DNA from: a virus
IMG/VR virus record: IMGVR_UViG_3300042905_002309
Location: 105,278-169,277 of that record
Strand: one strand, 5' to 3'
Length of the DNA stretch: 64,000 nucleotides
This document shows, piece after piece, positions 44,590 through 52,768 of this stretch (the stretch's first letter is position 1; the number at the start of each line of letters is the position of its first letter). A program made the position numbers and the translations under genes. The notes under the pieces are model-generated. The model did not search any database and was not told where the DNA came from. It saw only the letters and a list, made by a program, of their open reading frames with translations.

Positions 44590-45243
44590 TTATTTCTTTA
44601 TGCCACTTTTCTTTTTGACATCTAATACACACTTTTCGAACTTGCTACCAGCTTTTTTCTTACCACCCGTAGATGCATTACAAACGGCCCAAGGATTCAC
44701 TTTTTTAGCTTCGGTAAAAGGATTCTTCTTTCCTTCTTCTTCATCCTCTTCCGACTCTGATTCATTTTCTTCTGATCCACCTTCTGCGTGTTCAGCTTCT
44801 TCTTCGGCAGGACTTTCAGATTCTTCGTGTTCTACATTTTCCTCGTCGGCAGAACCTTCTTCTTGTCCTTCTTCATTACGTTCAAATCCCTTGATAGCGT
44901 CCACTACATTAACAGGAAGTGTAAAGGTCATACCATTAAATTTGATTTGTAACCCTTCTTCACCCATACATGTTAATTCGACACCATCTGAACCTTCTGA
45001 TTCAATTTCACCAGCTTCACCTACACCATCAGTAGGTTGCATAATATCTTCGGAACCTTCGGCTCCTGCTTCGCCTTCAATGCCCATATCTTTCATAAAA
45101 TCATCTGTGGCCGCATTAAACATATCTTTTGGTTTATCTCCACAAGCATCACATTGTTCAACAGGAGATACTGCATCACTATTTGGTACAGGTATAATCT
45201 TTGCTACTAAAACAGCTTCCATAAATTGGTTAAATTTCTTCAT
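44590..45243 (-). CDS. Acidic late protein with leader-like N-terminus, 217 aa
   Basis: Begins MKKFNQFMEAVLVA (leader-like). CDACGDKPKD is a possible half zinc site. LQIKFNGMTFTLPVNVVDAI is a short structured core. A very acidic tract of Glu/Ser follows (residues about 125-175), then a basic C-terminal motif NPWAVCNASTGGKKKAGSKF then EKCVLDVKKKSG. I recall the NPWAVC...CV..VKK motif from many phage proteins. Likely prohead core or internal protein. Preceded by a late box within the upstream stop codon. Confidence 0.6.
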   Translation of the reverse strand: MKKFNQFMEAVLVAKIIPVPNSDAVSPVEQCDACGDKPKDMFNAATDDFMKDMGIEGEAGAEGSEDIMQPTDGVGEAGEIESEGSDGVELTCMGEEGLQIKFNGMTFTLPVNVVDAIKGFERNEEGQEEGSADEENVEHEESESPAEEEAEHAEGGSEENESESEEDEEEGKKNPFTEAKKVNPWAVCNASTGGKKKAGSKFEKCVLDVKKKSGIKK

Positions 45244-45260
45244 ATTGAGTTTCCTTTCAA

Positions 45261-45554
45261 TTATTTAGTACTTTTAATCAACTTATATTCCTTTTCACAT
45301 TCACGATACATTGGTCGCTTAATTGTGTCTACATAAGTTAATAAGCCTTTATTAATACCTTCGATCATATCCTTTTCAGGTATTTCTAAAGCTTTTGGGT
45401 TTTCTTGGTCTAATCTGCACCCCAAAACCTGATATCTCTTTTGGGTTTCATCAAATTTAATCACAGTTAAAAAATATCCTAATAAAAATCCTGATTCAAC
45501 TGCATACACTTTTCTCGTAATATCCTTTTTCTTGAATATATTCAATAATTTCAT
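45261..45554 (-). CDS. Unknown protein, 97 aa
   Basis: MKLLNIFKKKDITRKVYAVE start; mixed beta pattern (AVESGFLLGYFLTVIKFDE) and a basic end. Its last codons ACT AAA TAA also form the late box of the next gene. Function unknown. Confidence 0.6.
   Translation of the reverse strand: MKLLNIFKKKDITRKVYAVESGFLLGYFLTVIKFDETQKRYQVLGCRLDQENPKALEIPEKDMIEGINKGLLTYVDTIKRPMYRECEKEYKLIKSTK
45262..45268 (-). promoter_or_regulatory. Late-like box within a stop codon
   Basis: Minus strand CTAAATA then ATTGAAAGGAAAC, ahead of the ATG at 45243. The TAA of the upstream gene lies within the box. Confidence 0.6.
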
Positions 45555-45564
45555 AGTAATCCTA

Positions 45565-46035
45565 TTAAAGGTTCATTGCGCTGGTGTTAGTTCCTACTAC
45601 AGAATCAACTAAATCCGTTTTAGCATCATCTTCGGATTCACCAAGTTCTTCAAGTTCTTTCTTGTAGTAATTTAAGATTTGTGAAGGGGTGGTACGAAAC
45701 CACTTAGCAGTTTCAACATTAGGTATCTCTTTTGGAGTTATATGGAACCCTTCACTCTTTAAGTTTAAATCTGATAAACGCTCACGAGCGAGTTCTTCAA
45801 TCTTTTCAATAAGATTACGCTTAATCTGTGCATAAGGAGTGTGTGCATCAAGATCAGCTTTAAATTCATCCATTCCATACACCTCTTGAATATCCTCTTG
45901 TGTTATAGAAAAATCAATTCTTGCTGGAATAATAAATCTCACCACATTGTTCTCAATTCCGAGAGCTTCTGTAATTGGAGTCTGTTCTCTACAAATATCC
46001 AAATATCGTTCAATTAAACTAATATCTTCACCCAT
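45565..46035 (-). CDS. Unknown protein, 156 aa
   Basis: ATG 46035 after AAGGAGAAATAT. Soluble and acidic; helical N-terminus, VVRFIIPARIDFSI strand, then DLDAHTPYAQIKRNLIEKIE and NYYKKELEELGESEDD. No family. Preceded by a combined sigma70-like and late-like promoter. Confidence 0.6.
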   Translation of the reverse strand: MGEDISLIERYLDICREQTPITEALGIENNVVRFIIPARIDFSITQEDIQEVYGMDEFKADLDAHTPYAQIKRNLIEKIEELARERLSDLNLKSEGFHITPKEIPNVETAKWFRTTPSQILNYYKKELEELGESEDDAKTDLVDSVVGTNTSAMNL

Positions 46036-46054
46036 ATATTTCTCCTTTGTGTAA

Positions 46055-46128
46055 TATCTTATCAGATTTTAATTATTTATCAACTTTTTATTGAATGTTT
46101 GACAAAATGATATAAATAGTTCTATAAT
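46055..46128. promoter_or_regulatory. Divergent promoter region with overlapping sigma70-like and late-like boxes
   Basis: Minus strand: TTGATA (46082-46077), 16 bp, TAAGAT (46060-46055), with late-like GATAAATA at 46080-46073 overlapping the -35. Plus strand: late-like TATAAATA (46111-46118) lying between TTGACA (46099-46104) and TATAAT (46123-46128, 18-bp spacing). Both divergent genes could be read at more than one stage of infection. Confidence 0.6.
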
Positions 46129-46148
46129 GTGCGTATTAGGAGTAAATT

Positions 46149-48098
46149 ATGACCCTTTCAGAAAAAGATAAAACAAATTTAATGCGATTGTATGAGAATG
46201 TTAACCGTTTCGCTGGTATCGATCCCGCTAAAGCAGCTATTATTAAAGACGCAGAACGCAAAATGGATCAGGCTTATAACCTCGTTGACCAAGTAGACCC
46301 ATTCTATTACAGCACTTTAACCAAAATGCTTCCTGATAATCGTAACATCATGGCTCAATTCGGTATCCAAACTATGCAAACCGATGGTAAACTTCTTTAC
46401 TATAATCCTGTCTTTGTAAATAAATTACCAGTTGATGCAGTATTCACTATTGTAGTACACGAAATTATGCACGTTGCTTTTGGACATCATATCCTTTTTG
46501 CTGATATCGATCCTAAAAATCAAAACTTATGGCATATTGTCAATATCGCTTGTGACTTGTCTATTAATGATCTTTTAAAGAATCGTAGCGGTTTTATCAG
46601 TGGTGGATTAATCTTAGCTGGTCAAGGTACGTATAAAGATTTGCCAAGTGGTTTAGATGCACGACAATATTATGACCTATTAGTTAAAAAGTATTCTGGT
46701 GAGGATAAAAATCAGGAACCCCCACAAGAACCTCAAGATGGTGAAGATGAAGAAGATTCTGGCGACCAAGAAGGTGAACAAGATGGTGGCGATCAGGGTG
46801 GTGACGAAGGTGAAGATGGTGAAGGTGATTCAGAAGGTCAAGAAGGTGGCGAGGAAGGCCAAGAAGACGGTGATGGAAGTGGTGAGGGTGAAGGTGAAGG
46901 TGAACCTTCTGACGGTTCTGGAAGCGGTTCTGGTAAAGGAAAAGGTAAGGGTAAAGGTAGTTCTGGTGGAGCAGGTGGTGGCGAGGGTGATGAAGAGGGT
47001 GTAGAGTCAACGGATATTAATGTACCATCTTTCAAAGACTTCGTAAAACAAGCTGATGCTAATAATAAAGCAGATATCGAAAAGGGTAAAGCAGCTAAAG
47101 GTGCTCCTGCTGAGAAACACCAAGACCAAATTGAAAAAGAATTAGATATTCCTACTAAAGATATTATAGATTATCAAAAAACTGGTGCATTCAAACCTGA
47201 TCCTAATGTTACAGAGAAAAATCAACGTAATGCTATGGCAGAACACGAGAAACAAGTTGAAGAAGAACGTCATGACGCTGAAATGAAAGAAGCTTCCGCA
47301 GCTAAACATGGTGTAAGCTATGGTGATGCTAGAAGTAAATTAGGTGTAGGTGATTGGAAAGAATCTTTGGAGAAGACTACTCAACTTAATTGGAGAGAGA
47401 TTTTACGTGAATTTATTAATACCCCAAGTCCAGAACGTCCAACTTATAATAGACCACCACCAAGATTCGTAGATGAATATGGTAAACAAGGACTTATACC
47501 TCGTGGTATGACAGGTCAAACTATTAAGGAATTAGATTTCCTTGTAGATGTATCTGGTTCTATGCCTGATGCAGTAGTTGCAAAAGTATTCGGGGAAATT
47601 GCAGATATCGGAACTGAGTTAAAAGGTAAATGTAATGTACGCTTATCTACCTTCAATACTCGTATCCAATCTGAAAGAATGTTTACCAATAGTGGTGAAT
47701 CTTTCGAATCTATTCAAGCTTTGGAATCTGGTATGAGAGCTATGTTACCAAGAGATGAAGAACATATGATGCGTTTCGATGAAATGCCTATATCTTTCGC
47801 TAACTTTAAGTTTGTAAAAACTGGTGGTGGAACTGATGTAACGTCTGCTCTTACCGCTACTAAACACTTGAAACCAAGACCAGCTTTGGTAATCGTATTC
47901 ACAGATGGTGACTTTATGGAAAATGAATACGCTAGTTTACGTAGTTTTACTGATGATGGTATGAAAATTGTATTCTTGCTTACTACAGAAGATACTTCTC
48001 ATATCAAAAATAATGCATACTTTGATCCAGTTAAATATAGCATATTCGCAAACGTAGGTACTGTATATAACTTGTTGGATTACTCTGCATATACCTGA
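46149..48098 (+). CDS. Metallopeptidase-like / VWA domain protein (DUF2201-like), 649 aa
   Basis: N-terminal zincin-like domain: FTIVVHEIMHVAFGHHILFA with HEIMH at 104-108, then WHIVNIACDLSINDLL. A long acidic Gly/Glu/Asp/Ser linker follows (residues about 185-285). The C-terminal von Willebrand A domain has MIDAS residues DVSGS near 466, GGGTDVTSAL near 559 and VFTDGDF near 582. This architecture is known as the partner of MoxR-type AAA+ ATPases in bacteria (from memory, DUF2201). The matching ATPase is at 56920-58017. Expressed from a late/sigma70 double promoter. Confidence 0.85.
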   Translation: MTLSEKDKTNLMRLYENVNRFAGIDPAKAAIIKDAERKMDQAYNLVDQVDPFYYSTLTKMLPDNRNIMAQFGIQTMQTDGKLLYYNPVFVNKLPVDAVFTIVVHEIMHVAFGHHILFADIDPKNQNLWHIVNIACDLSINDLLKNRSGFISGGLILAGQGTYKDLPSGLDARQYYDLLVKKYSGEDKNQEPPQEPQDGEDEEDSGDQEGEQDGGDQGGDEGEDGEGDSEGQEGGEEGQEDGDGSGEGEGEGEPSDGSGSGSGKGKGKGKGSSGGAGGGEGDEEGVESTDINVPSFKDFVKQADANNKADIEKGKAAKGAPAEKHQDQIEKELDIPTKDIIDYQKTGAFKPDPNVTEKNQRNAMAEHEKQVEEERHDAEMKEASAAKHGVSYGDARSKLGVGDWKESLEKTTQLNWREILREFINTPSPERPTYNRPPPRFVDEYGKQGLIPRGMTGQTIKELDFLVDVSGSMPDAVVAKVFGEIADIGTELKGKCNVRLSTFNTRIQSERMFTNSGESFESIQALESGMRAMLPRDEEHMMRFDEMPISFANFKFVKTGGGTDVTSALTATKHLKPRPALVIVFTDGDFMENEYASLRSFTDDGMKIVFLLTTEDTSHIKNNAYFDPVKYSIFANVGTVYNLLDYSAYT

Positions 48099-48108
48099 AA
48101 GGACTAAT

Positions 48109-48891
48109 ATGAATTTATTTGAACAAATGTATAAAGATGTGTTGTTAAATGAGAGTATGATACAAATTCCTTCTAACTCAGAAGTTATATCATTATTGAA
48201 TACTGTTATAGCAGAAGAAAATCAAAGAGAAATTGATAATCATAAAAACGCTTTTGCAACTATGCAAAAAGAATTCCCTAAAGCACCTAAAGATGCTATC
48301 ATTAGAAGACTTCCAAAACCTAAAGTAAATATCTTTGAACCAGATCAACCAGCTTTTATTCTTGAAGCTGTAAAAGCTGCAATAAGAATTTATGAAAAAT
48401 TCTATTCTATTGCATCTAATCCTAACAGCAAGGTCGAAGATTATAAAGTTGCTAAACATCAAATCGCTAAAGATTGGTATCCTATCAGAGGTGAAGCAAA
48501 AGTCGGTGGAAAACAACCAGCATCTATAGCCGTTATTCGCTTATTGAATACTGCATTAGGTTTCAAACATGATGATATCTTTAAAATACCTCTTTACCCT
48601 AATCCAGAAGGTTATATGATGCCACGCTTAGACTTAATCCCTTATGTCATAGCACGTAAAGCTGTTATGGATGCTTTCAAAGCTGGTAAAATTACAGAAG
48701 AACGATCAAAACAAATGATTCGTGACTTATCCAAATTGGTGCGAACTGATGTACAAAACGTTGAGGATGCCGATATCAATAAGTATCATGAAGATCATAA
48801 TACAGAAGCACCTTTAATGAAAACTGAACCTGAGATCGGTCCATCAGAAGTGGCTACAGCATTAAATCAAATTCCTAAACGTTACAAATAA
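48109..48891 (+). CDS. Unknown protein with leader-like N-terminus, 260 aa
   Basis: MNLFEQMYKDVLLNESMIQ resembles a capsid-targeting helix with L-N-E as a possible prohead protease site. The rest is helical and basic (LEAVKAAIRIYEKFYSIASN; LIPYVIARKAVMDAFKAGKI). Starts 10 bp after the VWA gene with AAAGGA before it, so cotranscribed. Could be packaged, or a partner of the VWA protein; no family. Confidence 0.6.
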   Translation: MNLFEQMYKDVLLNESMIQIPSNSEVISLLNTVIAEENQREIDNHKNAFATMQKEFPKAPKDAIIRRLPKPKVNIFEPDQPAFILEAVKAAIRIYEKFYSIASNPNSKVEDYKVAKHQIAKDWYPIRGEAKVGGKQPASIAVIRLLNTALGFKHDDIFKIPLYPNPEGYMMPRLDLIPYVIARKAVMDAFKAGKITEERSKQMIRDLSKLVRTDVQNVEDADINKYHEDHNTEAPLMKTEPEIGPSEVATALNQIPKRYK

Positions 48892-48892
48892 C

Positions 48893-49066
48893 TTAATACG
48901 AATTGAGTAAGATGTCACCATAAGGAGTGTGGAAATGTGGTTCAGTTACACCAAATCCATAATCTATTGACCATCCACACTTCTTTGCATATACTTTATC
49001 TGCCTTGAACTTCTTAGCTATTTTCAAAGCGTATAAATGATATAAAGGTAGTTTGCGCTTCTTCAT
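48893..49066 (-). CDS. Small unknown protein, 57 aa
   Basis: ATG 49066 to TAA 48893-48895. Basic N-terminus MKKRKLPLYHLYALKIAKKF, then VYAKKCGWSIDYGFGVTEPH. It ends convergent with the previous gene. Coding-like codon use and no other feature in this stretch. Confidence 0.5.
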   Translation of the reverse strand: MKKRKLPLYHLYALKIAKKFKADKVYAKKCGWSIDYGFGVTEPHFHTPYGDILLNSY

Positions 49067-49095
49067 AGAATACTACTGTGGATGGTTGATGCATG

Positions 49096-49257
49096 TTAAT
49101 AGCGTCTATTAGGTTTAGCTACTTCATTAAGAATTGCTAAAACTAATAACAAGATAATAAACGGAAAGAATATAGCTATTGCAATCGATAGTGTAATAGC
49201 CATAATAAGAATAAATAATGTCACACCAATAAATTTAGAAATAAATCCGTTTTTCAT
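49096..49257 (-). CDS. Small membrane protein, 53 aa
   Basis: ATG 49257, overlapping the HAD gene's last bases (stop at 49254). Two hydrophobic segments (FIGVTLFILIMAITLSIAIA; IFFPFIILLLVLAIL) and a short basic tail. Could be a holin-like or inner membrane protein; no family. Confidence 0.6.
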   Translation of the reverse strand: MKNGFISKFIGVTLFILIMAITLSIAIAIFFPFIILLLVLAILNEVAKPNRRY

Positions 49258-49748
49258 ATTTTTTCTCCATTCAAAAGTTTAATAGCTTTGTCAGCTAACT
49301 CATCTGTAAGTCCAGTTTTATATGGATTAGTTTCAATAAATTCTTTATGGAAATAATCTTTAACTGAAAGATCATCATCTAAAATTACAAAGTTTTTATA
49401 AGGATTTAATTGTAAATAATCATAAATCTCTTTACCACGATATGCACAACCCGGTTCTACTGGCGTATCACCAATATAACGTTCTTTAACTTCTTTACCT
49501 AATTGTTTCCACATGTAATCCTGCATTTCTTCATGATGTCTCCATGTGGAACTTAATACCAATTTTGCACCAGTTTCTCTTAAAATTCGAATTAGAATAT
49601 CTACCTTATAAGGTTCAATACCTGTATATCGACGTTTTTGCATTCCCCAACCTGTATTTATATAATACGTAGGTGTACGCTCTTTGGTAAGATCGGTATT
49701 CAAAACTCCATCAATATCTAAAAAAACTATCTTATCTGTATCGGTCAT
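49254..49748 (-). CDS. HAD-superfamily phosphatase-like protein
   Basis: 164 aa. HAD motif I IVFLDIDGVLN with nucleophile D, motif II LVLSSTWRHHEE, motif III region GKEIYDYLQ, motif IV FVILDDDLSVKDYF. The single small domain resembles the HAD part of 'Swiss Army knife' RNA repair proteins and other phage polynucleotide phosphatases. Acts on phosphorylated ends or nucleotides (inference). First recognisable enzyme of the minus-strand accessory operon. Confidence 0.8.
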   Translation of the reverse strand: MTDTDKIVFLDIDGVLNTDLTKERTPTYYINTGWGMQKRRYTGIEPYKVDILIRILRETGAKLVLSSTWRHHEEMQDYMWKQLGKEVKERYIGDTPVEPGCAYRGKEIYDYLQLNPYKNFVILDDDLSVKDYFHKEFIETNPYKTGLTDELADKAIKLLNGEKI

Positions 49749-50133
49749 TTAATTGTCCTCTTTTATAAACTTCTTTAAGTACATTTTCAGCAAGTCTATC
49801 ACACAAACGTTTATAAATCAAGCGAATATACTCATCATTATTTATAGCTTCATATCGATTTGGCAACTCAATAGTAATAGAATCTTCCATACTATTAATC
49901 GAATATTTGACTAATAACTTATCCTGAAAACACAAATGATCTTTATACACTTCGGCAACAAAATTAAAACTATTATCCTGAACCCTAATCTCTGATACAA
50001 TCTTTTTTAATGCAGCTTCTTCCATCTCTTTCAATAATCTTACTGAATCAGATGTAGGTGCTCTATTTACATTTATCGTATCTGGTAAATTATAATACTC
50101 AGTTGTTTTATGTGTGTCTATGTAGTCAAACAT
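49732..50133 (-). CDS. Unknown protein, 133 aa
   Basis: ATG 50133; its stop overlaps the start of the HAD gene by 17 bp. MFDYIDTHKTTEYYNLPDTI, a central beta sheet pattern (NFVAEVYKDHLCFQDKLLVK) and a helical end. No motif. Member of the accessory operon. Confidence 0.6.
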   Translation of the reverse strand: MFDYIDTHKTTEYYNLPDTINVNRAPTSDSVRLLKEMEEAALKKIVSEIRVQDNSFNFVAEVYKDHLCFQDKLLVKYSINSMEDSITIELPNRYEAINNDEYIRLIYKRLCDRLAENVLKEVYKRGQLNDRYR

Positions 50134-50146
50134 TATATCACTCTCG

Positions 50147-50245
50147 CTATCTGTTGTCTACAATCTCCTGAACATTATCACCAGCCCATTTTACAGCTTC
50201 AATAACTATTGCTCTTTTTCTATAACTTCTATTACATCTTCTCAT
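50147..50245 (-). CDS. 32-aa peptide resembling the start of a PGDYG-type phage protein
   Basis: ATG 50245 to TAG 50147-50149. YRKRAIVIEAVKWAGDNVQE then IVDN matches the opening of small phage proteins that begin 'RKKPVVIEAVQWTG.N..EI'. Those proteins are normally longer, so this looks like a truncated relative or a short functional form. Placed in step with its neighbours. Confidence 0.45.
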   Translation of the reverse strand: MRRCNRSYRKRAIVIEAVKWAGDNVQEIVDNR

Positions 50246-50247
50246 AT

Positions 50248-50523
50248 TTATTCCTCTATTATTACGTTAAACAATTTCTTAGCACATTCCTCACAAGCAG
50301 TATGATAATTTAGTAGTGGAAATCGTGAATCAACCATCTTAGCATCTTTAGTGCAACAGTGTCTACACTTTAGAATAATTAACCGTTTTTCTTTTGCATC
50401 TGTATAAGTACTCTTATGTGCATCAGCATCCATACCACTTTCACCAGCTATACATTCGTGTAACTTTACTGTATAAAATAATGGTTCTTTTCCTCGACAA
50501 CTTGGTGGTAATTGTATATTCAT
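50248..50523 (-). CDS. Cys-rich protein, tandem copy A, 91 aa
   Basis: MNIQLPPSCRGKEPLFYTVK; CRHCCTKDAKMVDSRFPLL; ACEECAKKLFNVIIEE. The two CxxC groups suggest a zinc site. Clear paralogue of the neighbouring gene: same LPPSC start, 'KDAKM' centre and identical ending LFNVIIEE. Stop one base from the small gene below. Confidence 0.65.
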   Translation of the reverse strand: MNIQLPPSCRGKEPLFYTVKLHECIAGESGMDADAHKSTYTDAKEKRLIILKCRHCCTKDAKMVDSRFPLLNYHTACEECAKKLFNVIIEE

Positions 50524-50820
50524 TTATTCCTCTATTATTACGTTAAACAACTCTTTCGCATGATCTTCACACGCAGTATATTTATTTAAAACCGGAACCC
50601 AAACATCCAACATTTTTGCATCCTTTTCACAATAATTACACTTCTTAGTGTAATATACAGGTCTACCTTCGAATAATGTATTCGTTACCTTTTCAACAGG
50701 GTTAATCCTATAGACATTATGTGCGGTAGATTCATCACCTGTAAAACATTCACACATACGCACTTTAATATAACTTGGGGTTTGTATGTTGCAACTTGGT
50801 GGTAATTCCATTATCCCCAT
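50524..50820 (-). CDS. Cys-rich protein, tandem copy B, 98 aa
   Basis: ATG 50820 (with ATG 50811 as alternative), overlapping the upstream gene's last codons; GAGGGG precedes. MGIMELPPSCNIQTPSYIKV; CNYCEKDAKMLDVWVPVLNK; ACEDHAKELFNVIIEE. One cysteine of copy A's second pair is His here, still compatible with zinc. Evident tandem duplication. Confidence 0.65.
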   Translation of the reverse strand: MGIMELPPSCNIQTPSYIKVRMCECFTGDESTAHNVYRINPVEKVTNTLFEGRPVYYTKKCNYCEKDAKMLDVWVPVLNKYTACEDHAKELFNVIIEE

Positions 50821-51041
50821 ATACCCCTCTTTATCTTTGCTTTTCTTAGAATGGGATAATATGCACCAACCCATTCAATAGGCTTTTCATCTAAAGTTTT
50901 ATTAAGTACCAAAGGTCCAATAAAATCTCTCCATGTCTTACAACGATTCTTAGCCTTCTTCTCAGTATCATATAATCCCAATATCTCAAGCCTTCCGCTT
51001 TTATGATACCTACATGCTAACCAATTAATTTGCTTTTTCAT
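50811..51041 (-). CDS. Small basic protein, 76 aa
   Basis: ATG 51041 with GAGG upstream is preferred to 51062. MKKQINWLACRYHKSGRLEI, then ILGLYDTEKKAKNRCKTW, ending ILRKAKIKRGIWG. Aromatic and basic; no family. Overlaps copy B by 10 bp. Confidence 0.55.
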   Translation of the reverse strand: MKKQINWLACRYHKSGRLEILGLYDTEKKAKNRCKTWRDFIGPLVLNKTLDEKPIEWVGAYYPILRKAKIKRGIWG

Positions 51042-51042
51042 A

Positions 51043-51264
51043 TTAGACCTCTGTATCCTCATCTAATTCAACAAAATTTTCAATATGATAACCAACCTTT
51101 ATATTGCCACATGAATCTGCTATTACACAGTGTCCTCGCATATTTGGAATCTCTCCAAGAAATATAATACTGCCCCATAAACTTGTGTTTTCCTTTAAGG
51201 ATTCATCATTAAGTTTCACTAATGAATATTGTCTAGGAATTTTAATCTTCTTTTTTCTTTTCAT
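51043..51264 (-). CDS. Small unknown protein, 73 aa
   Basis: MKRKKKIKIPRQYSLVKLND start, then GSIIFLGEIPNMRGHCVIAD, acidic end ELDEDTEV. Resembles a short beta barrel (protein made of a few strands around GxVxxGEIPN). Overlaps the upstream stop by 4 bp. Confidence 0.55.
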   Translation of the reverse strand: MKRKKKIKIPRQYSLVKLNDESLKENTSLWGSIIFLGEIPNMRGHCVIADSCGNIKVGYHIENFVELDEDTEV

Positions 51265-51533
51265 TTATTCTCCTGTTGTGCTTTCAACTCTTTCAACATC
51301 TCTGTATACTCTTTGCAAATATCTTCATCAGCCATTTTAATCTCATACTTACTCATATCTAATTTACCAAATTCTTCATCACTTTGTAATTCTTCTAATA
51401 GATGTTCATAATCACTAAAGGTAGGCTTTTTCTCATATCCACAGAAATGTACAATGTTTTGAAGACCTTCGGAAGTCTTTTCTTTCTCAACAACTATATA
51501 TCCATAATTAAACTTCATATCAAAATTTGCCAT
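51261..51533 (-). CDS. Small unknown protein, 90 aa
   Basis: ATG 51533 with GGAG upstream. A longer in-frame reading from 51575 would run through the real gene at 51535-51708 and is rejected. MANFDMKFNYGYIVVEKEKT; helical acidic C-terminal half (YTEMLKELKAQQENK). No family. Confidence 0.6.
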   Translation of the reverse strand: MANFDMKFNYGYIVVEKEKTSEGLQNIVHFCGYEKKPTFSDYEHLLEELQSDEEFGKLDMSKYEIKMADEDICKEYTEMLKELKAQQENK

Positions 51534-51534
51534 A

Positions 51535-51708
51535 TTATGCTCCACTTCCATCCCATTCTTCTTGTAATACTTCATACTTCTTTAGGTAATCACTGCGCTT
51601 TAATAACTCCCAAACACCATCCGAATGCTTAATAACTATATCACGTTCTTCGATAATGTCAACTATATTGCCATGACCATCATAAAATAATCCACCATAG
51701 AAATACAT
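51535..51708 (-). CDS. Small unknown protein, 57 aa
   Basis: ATG 51708 to TAA 51535-51537, placed exactly between its neighbours. MYFYGGLFYDGHGNIVDIIE, then VWELLKRSDYLKKYEVLQEE. No family, but the reading frame fits the spacing of the operon. Confidence 0.55.
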   Translation of the reverse strand: MYFYGGLFYDGHGNIVDIIEERDIVIKHSDGVWELLKRSDYLKKYEVLQEEWDGSGA

Positions 51709-52569
51709 TCATGTTTCTCCTAACTTCTTAACATTTAAAAACACCTTAGAAATATCCTTAACATACTTCGGGGGCGCAGGATGATCTTCCAAAAACTCCC
51801 CAATACCCTTTATAACCTTACGCTTATCCGTCATATACCACCCACTTGAATGAAAATCCCCACACTCCATAATACTAAGCGTACCATTTAATTCACATAC
51901 GTCCATTACAAATACATCTGACGGAACCCAAATCTTACACATCTCTCGTACAAATTCATACACTCTCTCAGGTACATCAGCAGAAATTTTCAAATTGTGA
52001 CTAACTCTGTACTGACTTCCACTAATAGGTTCACCATTAATTACAAAAATACGCCACTCTGTATTAATATTAGACGCAGTAGCTACTATAATCTCTGTTT
52101 CATCGTTTACCCCATAGTCCTGTCCCTTTATAAGACTGTACCAAGACATGAAATTAACTGTATCTATCGTCAACCCTGCAAACTCTTTCAAATCTTTGTC
52201 AGGTCTTATAAATAAAGTCTCTATACCCTTGAAACAACTAGGACTGAAATCACGCATCTTCATATGAATTCCATCAGAATTAAACATGTGTGTACCATAA
52301 TTCTTCATGTAAATGTGATATCGGAAATTCTCGTTAAACCATATACACCAATCCTTTGTAACACGACACTTCTCGATAAAATTCGTTCCACCATAAGGAA
52401 TAACATGATAAGACTCTGTATCATAATCTGGTATGTTGTCGTATACAAAAGGTTTAATGTCTACTAACGCATACATATGTCCAGAAGAATTGATAGCAAA
52501 TCTTAAATCAGCAGTATCATCCTGATTCAAAAGATTAGCTTGTATCAAAAATAATGGAACTTTATTCAT
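51709..52569 (-). CDS. ATP-grasp-like ligase (R2K-type), 286 aa
   Basis: C-terminal two-thirds has the small phage ATP-grasp pattern: IETLFIRPDKDLKEFAG (nucleotide-binding K/R), EIIVATASNINTEWRIFVIN, GSQYRVSHN, then SDVFVMDVCELNGTLSIMEC and FHSSGWY (metal-binding E/N equivalents). R2K ATP-grasps are predicted amide-bond ligases that modify proteins or peptides in phages (family knowledge). Partner of a second such enzyme 0.5 kb upstream. Confidence 0.7.
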   Translation of the reverse strand: MNKVPLFLIQANLLNQDDTADLRFAINSSGHMYALVDIKPFVYDNIPDYDTESYHVIPYGGTNFIEKCRVTKDWCIWFNENFRYHIYMKNYGTHMFNSDGIHMKMRDFSPSCFKGIETLFIRPDKDLKEFAGLTIDTVNFMSWYSLIKGQDYGVNDETEIIVATASNINTEWRIFVINGEPISGSQYRVSHNLKISADVPERVYEFVREMCKIWVPSDVFVMDVCELNGTLSIMECGDFHSSGWYMTDKRKVIKGIGEFLEDHPAPPKYVKDISKVFLNVKKLGET

Positions 52570-52768
52570 CCTTTTCCCTCACTGTACATATGTTATAACC
52601 CTCTTCGTTTAAAGATGTTACAAAGATGGGAAAGAATGGTGAAAGATATCCGCCTTGAGGCATACTTTTAATATTCTCAAATATATACCCAAATCCACAG
52701 TTAGAAGCATCTGCACAAATATCACGTTCTGGACACACATGACCTACAAATTTAATGTTCTTACTCAT
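52562..52768 (-). CDS. Small Cys-containing protein, 68 aa
   Basis: MSKNIKFVGHVCPERDICAD, then ASNCGFGYIFENIKSMPQGG. Three cysteines near the N-terminus could hold a metal. Overlaps the ATP-grasp start by 8 bp. No family. Confidence 0.55.
   Translation of the reverse strand: MSKNIKFVGHVCPERDICADASNCGFGYIFENIKSMPQGGYLSPFFPIFVTSLNEEGYNICTVREKDE

Noticed and set aside
44519-45268. Long plus-strand ORF rich in Ser (249 codons)
   Set aside because: It is the antisense image of the acidic Glu/Ser-rich gene on the minus strand; no ribosome site and wrong composition.
46684-47035. Open frames (His/Leu-rich, Ser/Pro-rich, Lys/Val-rich) around the Gly/Asp/Glu linker
   Set aside because: Caused by low-complexity GGTGAA-type repeats in the VWA gene linker; not independent genes.
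51535-51575. Longer start for the 90-aa protein (ATG 51575)
   Set aside because: It would run through the 57-aa gene at 51535-51708 in another frame; ATG 51533 has a proper GGAG site.
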